From contig JAAFIG010000021.1 of assembly GCA_013298595.1 (NCBI GenBank), forward strand, positions 16,723 through 80,722: a stretch of DNA of 64,000 nt, read 5' to 3'. Below the pieces are notes generated by a model, which worked only from the letters and a program-made list of their open reading frames with translations, had not been told where the DNA came from and did no database searches. Made by a program: the position numbers and the translations under genes. Source of the DNA: Deinococcales bacterium (lineage in GTDB: Bacteria; Deinococcota; Deinococci; Deinococcales; JAAFIG01). Shown here piece by piece: positions 61,399-64,000 of this stretch (position 1 is the stretch's first letter; each line of letters opens with the position of its first letter).

Positions 61399-63144
61399 TT
61401 ATTGTGCAATCCAAGTTAAGTCAATATTGCGTGAGCCATTGACTGAGTTTCCAATGGTTGTCGCATATTCGCCACGAACGCGGGAGTTCCATGTGAAGTG
61501 TACATTTGGTGAAACCAAGTAAACCCACGCTTGTTCAGCACTTTGTGTATCTTGAACTTCTCGAGTAATGGCAACACGCTTTGCAGTATCCAGTTCTTGG
61601 CGACCACGTGCGTACAAAGCTGTAACTTTGGTTTCCCAAGCAGCAAGGCATGTTCCTGAACCGTTAAAGGCATGTAAGTTGGTACCACATGGTTCAACAT
61701 TTGAACCCAATGGGTAAACACGGCTACCACCAGACAGACCAAGCAAAATAGCATCGAATTTACGGTCATCGCCTGTTGAAAGCAACTGTGCTACTAATGT
61801 GTTGAAGTCAATTGGACGGAAGTTGACTTTCACACCAGCTTTCTTCGCTTCGTCAGCAAAAATCTTTGAATATGCTTCACGAGTTGTATTACCAGCATTG
61901 GTTGACAAATCGAACTCGAGTACTTTACCTTCGCGGTTAACTAAGTAACCATCTGCATTTTTCTTGGTAAAACCAAGTTTGCCAAGTAATTCAGTAGCAG
62001 CTTCGAGATTGTAATCATATTTTTTAGCTGTTGGTGAAACCCATTGCGTAAAGGCAGCATAAACACTTGTGTACGCTGGTTGACCTAAACCGCCAAGTAC
62101 GATGTTAATCATTGCAGCACGGTTAGTAATGTGGCTCATAGCACGGCGGAAGTTTGAATCACGGAAGATTTTTTGTTTAAACGGATCAGATTTGCGATTC
62201 CAGTTCCAAACAATCCATTGGCTGCTGGCTGCTGCACTGACATTTGGACGCAGCACAGCTTTCAACCCGCCTGAGTCCGTAGACGCTTTGATCTGACGTA
62301 AATCGTCGGCATTACGAACGCCGAAGGTATCAAGATTACCTGCAAGGTAAGCTGCAAATGCAGCATTTTGATCTTTGACAATAGTGTAGTTGTAACCATC
62401 TAAGTATGGAAGTGCACCACCAGCAGAGTCTTTATTCCATTCACCATAGGTAGCACTACGTTCAAATGTAGCACGTTCACCAGCACGGTAACCTGTTGGT
62501 TTCCACTGACCAGAGAATACCAATTCTTCTGGTTTTGTTGCCAAAGACCACATGGCTTTGATACCTGCTGCGCCTTTACTGGCATAAACAGGAGCAAAAA
62601 TGTGGGAAGGCCAAGGATCATACGCGGCTGTAGCGATTGCATCAACATCTACCGTTGGAAAGACGATTTTAATTGTATCGTTATCGACTTTAGAGATCAC
62701 AATTGGTTTTTCATTGATAAAGAAGCTATCGTAACTGTTACTGCCAACATCTTCATCTGTGTGGATTTTAAAAGTTGTAACCCAATCGTCTGCAACGATA
62801 GGTTTACCATCTGACCACTTCATACCTTTACGGATGTTAACTGTCCAAACAAGTTTATCCTTAGAGACTGTATAGCTTGAAGCCATATAAGGAATATATT
62901 CGCCTGCTGCTGGATCAAAGCGGAAAAATCCACCAGCCGACATCACATCAGGAAGATTGGTCGCTTCTGCTGTTGTAAACGGGTTATAGGTCTTAAACTC
63001 CGAAATCGAAAAATCGCGGTACGTACCCCCACGTTTTGCTTCGGCTGGAGCTGTAACGCTCCATTTTGCTGGGTGAACAAACGCTTGTGCTGCGGCGCTG
63101 CTGCCCAACGCCATTGCAGCTAATGCTACTAGTGCTTTCTTCAT
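61399..63144 (-). CDS. Peptide ABC transporter substrate-binding protein (family 5)
   Basis: 581 residues. Signal peptide KKALVALAAMALGSSAAAQA; no lipobox cysteine, so probably soluble or anchored otherwise. Family 5 features: GGTYRDFSISEFKTYNPF near the N-terminus, GMKWSDGKPIVADDWVTTF, and FRRAMSHITNRAAMINIV. AGGAGG five bases before the ATG. First of five genes of the importer. It lacks CTCGAG for about 1.2 kb, which may reflect strong codon constraint. Confidence 0.93.
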   Translation of the reverse strand: MKKALVALAAMALGSSAAAQAFVHPAKWSVTAPAEAKRGGTYRDFSISEFKTYNPFTTAEATNLPDVMSAGGFFRFDPAAGEYIPYMASSYTVSKDKLVWTVNIRKGMKWSDGKPIVADDWVTTFKIHTDEDVGSNSYDSFFINEKPIVISKVDNDTIKIVFPTVDVDAIATAAYDPWPSHIFAPVYASKGAAGIKAMWSLATKPEELVFSGQWKPTGYRAGERATFERSATYGEWNKDSAGGALPYLDGYNYTIVKDQNAAFAAYLAGNLDTFGVRNADDLRQIKASTDSGGLKAVLRPNVSAAASSQWIVWNWNRKSDPFKQKIFRDSNFRRAMSHITNRAAMINIVLGGLGQPAYTSVYAAFTQWVSPTAKKYDYNLEAATELLGKLGFTKKNADGYLVNREGKVLEFDLSTNAGNTTREAYSKIFADEAKKAGVKVNFRPIDFNTLVAQLLSTGDDRKFDAILLGLSGGSRVYPLGSNVEPCGTNLHAFNGSGTCLAAWETKVTALYARGRQELDTAKRVAITREVQDTQSAEQAWVYLVSPNVHFTWNSRVRGEYATTIGNSVNGSRNIDLTWIAQ

Positions 63145-63239
63145 GCCATCCTCCTAAAGTTTAGCTGACCAAGGTTTGGTCGGTCTTGCTCGAGTGCAGA
63201 GATTCTGAACTGAGTTCAAGAGTTGTGCTAACGTTGTTG

Positions 63240-63268
63240 AGAATATCAGGCTGGTGTTTGAACGTCAA
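63240..63268 (-). promoter_or_regulatory. Promoter of the peptide transporter operon
   Basis: On the minus strand TTGACG (63268-63263), 17-bp spacer and TATTCT (63245-63240), 96 bp before the binding-protein ATG. A further upstream direct repeat TTGTGTCAAG occurs twice, at about 63319-63340. Confidence 0.6.
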
Positions 63269-63351
63269 GCTATTTGGCTTAGTGAATTTTAACGTATACG
63301 ACGCTTAAATAGTCTTTTCTTGACACAACCTTGACACAAAAAGGGCAGACA

Positions 63352-63381
63352 AAAACCTCGAGCCTTTATACTCGAGGTTTT
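63352..63381 (-). terminator. Terminator of secG, stem built on CTCGAG
   Basis: AAAACCTCGAG (63352-63362) and CTCGAGGTTTT (63371-63381), loop CCTTTATA; on the minus strand the stem ends in TTTT. Confidence 0.82.
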
Positions 63382-63400
63382 AAAAATAGTATAATGGGAG

Positions 63401-63637
63401 TTACAGACGAATTAAATTGAGTGCAATTGCAAGAACAATAAATGCCGCACCACAGTAAATGGTTAGGTTTACAAGCACACCACCTGTACCGCGTCCGCTC
63501 ATAAAGTCCGATGCACCACCACCACCAAGACTACCTGATAAACCACCTTGTTTTGGTTCTTGGAGAATGACAAAGTAAATCATGATTGCTGCAACGAGCA
63601 AGAAGATAATCAGTAGGAGTGTAAATAAAATTGCCAT
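63401..63637 (-). CDS. secG: Preprotein translocase subunit SecG
   Basis: 78 residues with two membrane helices: LFTLLLIIFLLVAAIMIYFVIL and VLVNLTIYCGAAFIVLAIAL, joined by the SecG loop QEPKQGGLSGSLGGGGASDF. The length is that of Gram-positive/Deinococcota SecG. I start at ATG 63637, after AAGGAAC; the frame upstream of it runs into tRNA-Leu. It assists SecYE in export and is probably co-transcribed with tRNA-Leu. Confidence 0.93.
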   Translation of the reverse strand: MAILFTLLLIIFLLVAAIMIYFVILQEPKQGGLSGSLGGGGASDFMSGRGTGGVLVNLTIYCGAAFIVLAIALNLIRL

Positions 63638-63668
63638 AAGTTCCTTATCTAAAACATTTAGGTGCTTG

Positions 63669-63751
63669 TGGTGCCGAAGGGGGGACTCGAACCCCCACGG
63701 TTTCCCGTCCGATTTTGAGTCGGGTGCGTCTACCAATTCCGCCACTTCGGC
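63669..63751 (-). tRNA. trnL: tRNA-Leu (anticodon CAA)
   Basis: The 83-nt cloverleaf has acceptor GCCGAAG, D arm GGCGG/AATTGGTAGACGC, anticodon loop CTCAAAA (CAA), variable arm ACGGGAAACCGT that forms a 4-bp stem, a canonical T loop TTCGAGT, and encoded CCA. It reads TTG codons. It precedes secG on the same strand. Confidence 0.93.
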
Positions 63752-63781
63752 TGACACGACTTACCACTTGGTAGCCGTGGG

Positions 63782-63810
63782 AGTGTATCACCTTGTTTGC
63801 TTTTCGGCAA
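63782..63810 (-). promoter_or_regulatory. Promoter of tRNA-Leu and secG
   Basis: On the minus strand TTGCCG (63810-63805), 17-bp spacer and TACACT (63787-63782). Transcription would start about 25 nt before the tRNA. Confidence 0.6.
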
Positions 63811-63849
63811 GGGTATTTTTGGTTAGTTTACTTAAACTCGAGTTAAAAA

Positions 63850-64000
63850 TTAAAACCCAATGGCTTTTAGGTACTCGAGAAAAGGGGCACTGCCTGTTAG
63901 TAGGGCGATCAATGCACCAATAGCAAGCGACGGTCCAAATGGCATAACACTTTCGCCACCTCGAACTTTATGAATAATGCCGATGACTGCACCAATGGCG
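63850..64000 (-). CDS. pilD: Prepilin peptidase, C-terminal fragment
   Basis: Reading the minus strand from the edge gives IGIIHKVRGGESVMPFGPSL, then AIGALIALLTGSAPFLEYLK and the stop at 63852-63850. The FGPSLAIGALIALL helix after a short charged loop is the C-terminal end of type IV prepilin peptidases (A24), which process pilins and pseudopilins in the membrane. The catalytic aspartates lie beyond the window. It fits with the pilus chemosensory operon. Confidence 0.82.
   Translation of the reverse strand, partial: AIGAVIGIIHKVRGGESVMPFGPSLAIGALIALLTGSAPFLEYLKAIGF

Noticed and set aside
63638-63757. N-terminal extension of SecG
   Set aside because: The extra codons are the antisense-free readout of tRNA-Leu on the same strand; SecG has its own ATG with AAGGA.

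Overview
ORGANISM. The window is a stretch of bacterial chromosome of moderately low G+C (about 40-45% by eye), densely coded on both strands. Three traits recur. (1) The palindrome CTCGAG is hugely over-represented: I counted 56 copies by hand in the first 10 kb, where about 2 are expected. (2) Many first-in-operon genes have a -10-like hexamer (TAnnnT) only 6-8 nt before the start codon and no Shine-Dalgarno, which is the signature of leaderless mRNAs. (3) There is a type IV pilus-type chemosensory operon with PATAN (DUF4388) and roadblock proteins. Leaderless transcription plus PATAN/roadblock signalling suggests a low-GC member of the Deinococcota, but this is inference and no rRNA is present to test it.

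LAYOUT. 1-5.3 kb: the 3' end of an S41 protease gene, an IS200-like element, a MerR/DUF2306/S41 operon and three tandem membrane-protein paralogues. 5.3-10.2 kb: fumarase, a lipoprotein, an M48 metalloprotease and a secreted protein. 10.2-19 kb: a DUF2239 gene under probable autoregulation, DUF427, an M23 peptidase with a C-terminal beta-propeller-like region, an SDR, a macrodomain protein, tRNA-Lys, a sulfurtransferase, a Schlafen-like gene broken by an in-frame stop, a ketopantoate-reductase-like gene and rarA. 19-33.6 kb: metallo-beta-lactamase-fold hydrolases, HAD, GNAT, many small stand-alone domain proteins (MmcQ/YjbR, GyrI-like, DUF1801, DinB, DUF4287, VOC, YdeI), terC, AraC regulators, a TetR-controlled ABM/SCP2 operon, a LysE/AraC pair and an orphan antitoxin-like gene. 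33.7-35.0 kb: a CTCGAG-free MerR/hydrolase pair, probably acquired. 35-46.3 kb: a DUF4832 protein, a DUF2306 protein, a kelch protein, ilvC, a phosphodiesterase, a P460-type cytochrome, a 52-residue small protein, a hexapeptide acyltransferase, a class III aminotransferase and a secreted stalk-domain protein.

46.6-57 kb: a Pil-Chp-like operon (receiver, CheW, two chemoreceptors, hybrid CheA, pseudo-receiver-PATAN, receiver-roadblock, methyltransferase). 57.1-63.2 kb: a complete peptide ABC importer (substrate-binding protein, two permeases, two ATPases). 63.4-64 kb: tRNA-Leu with secG, and the C-terminal end of a prepilin peptidase.

HOW IT FITS TOGETHER. The chemosensory operon most likely steers type IV pili, and the prepilin peptidase at the right edge is in keeping with that. 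The rest is metabolic, envelope and small-regulator content. No CRISPR array, prophage or rRNA was seen.
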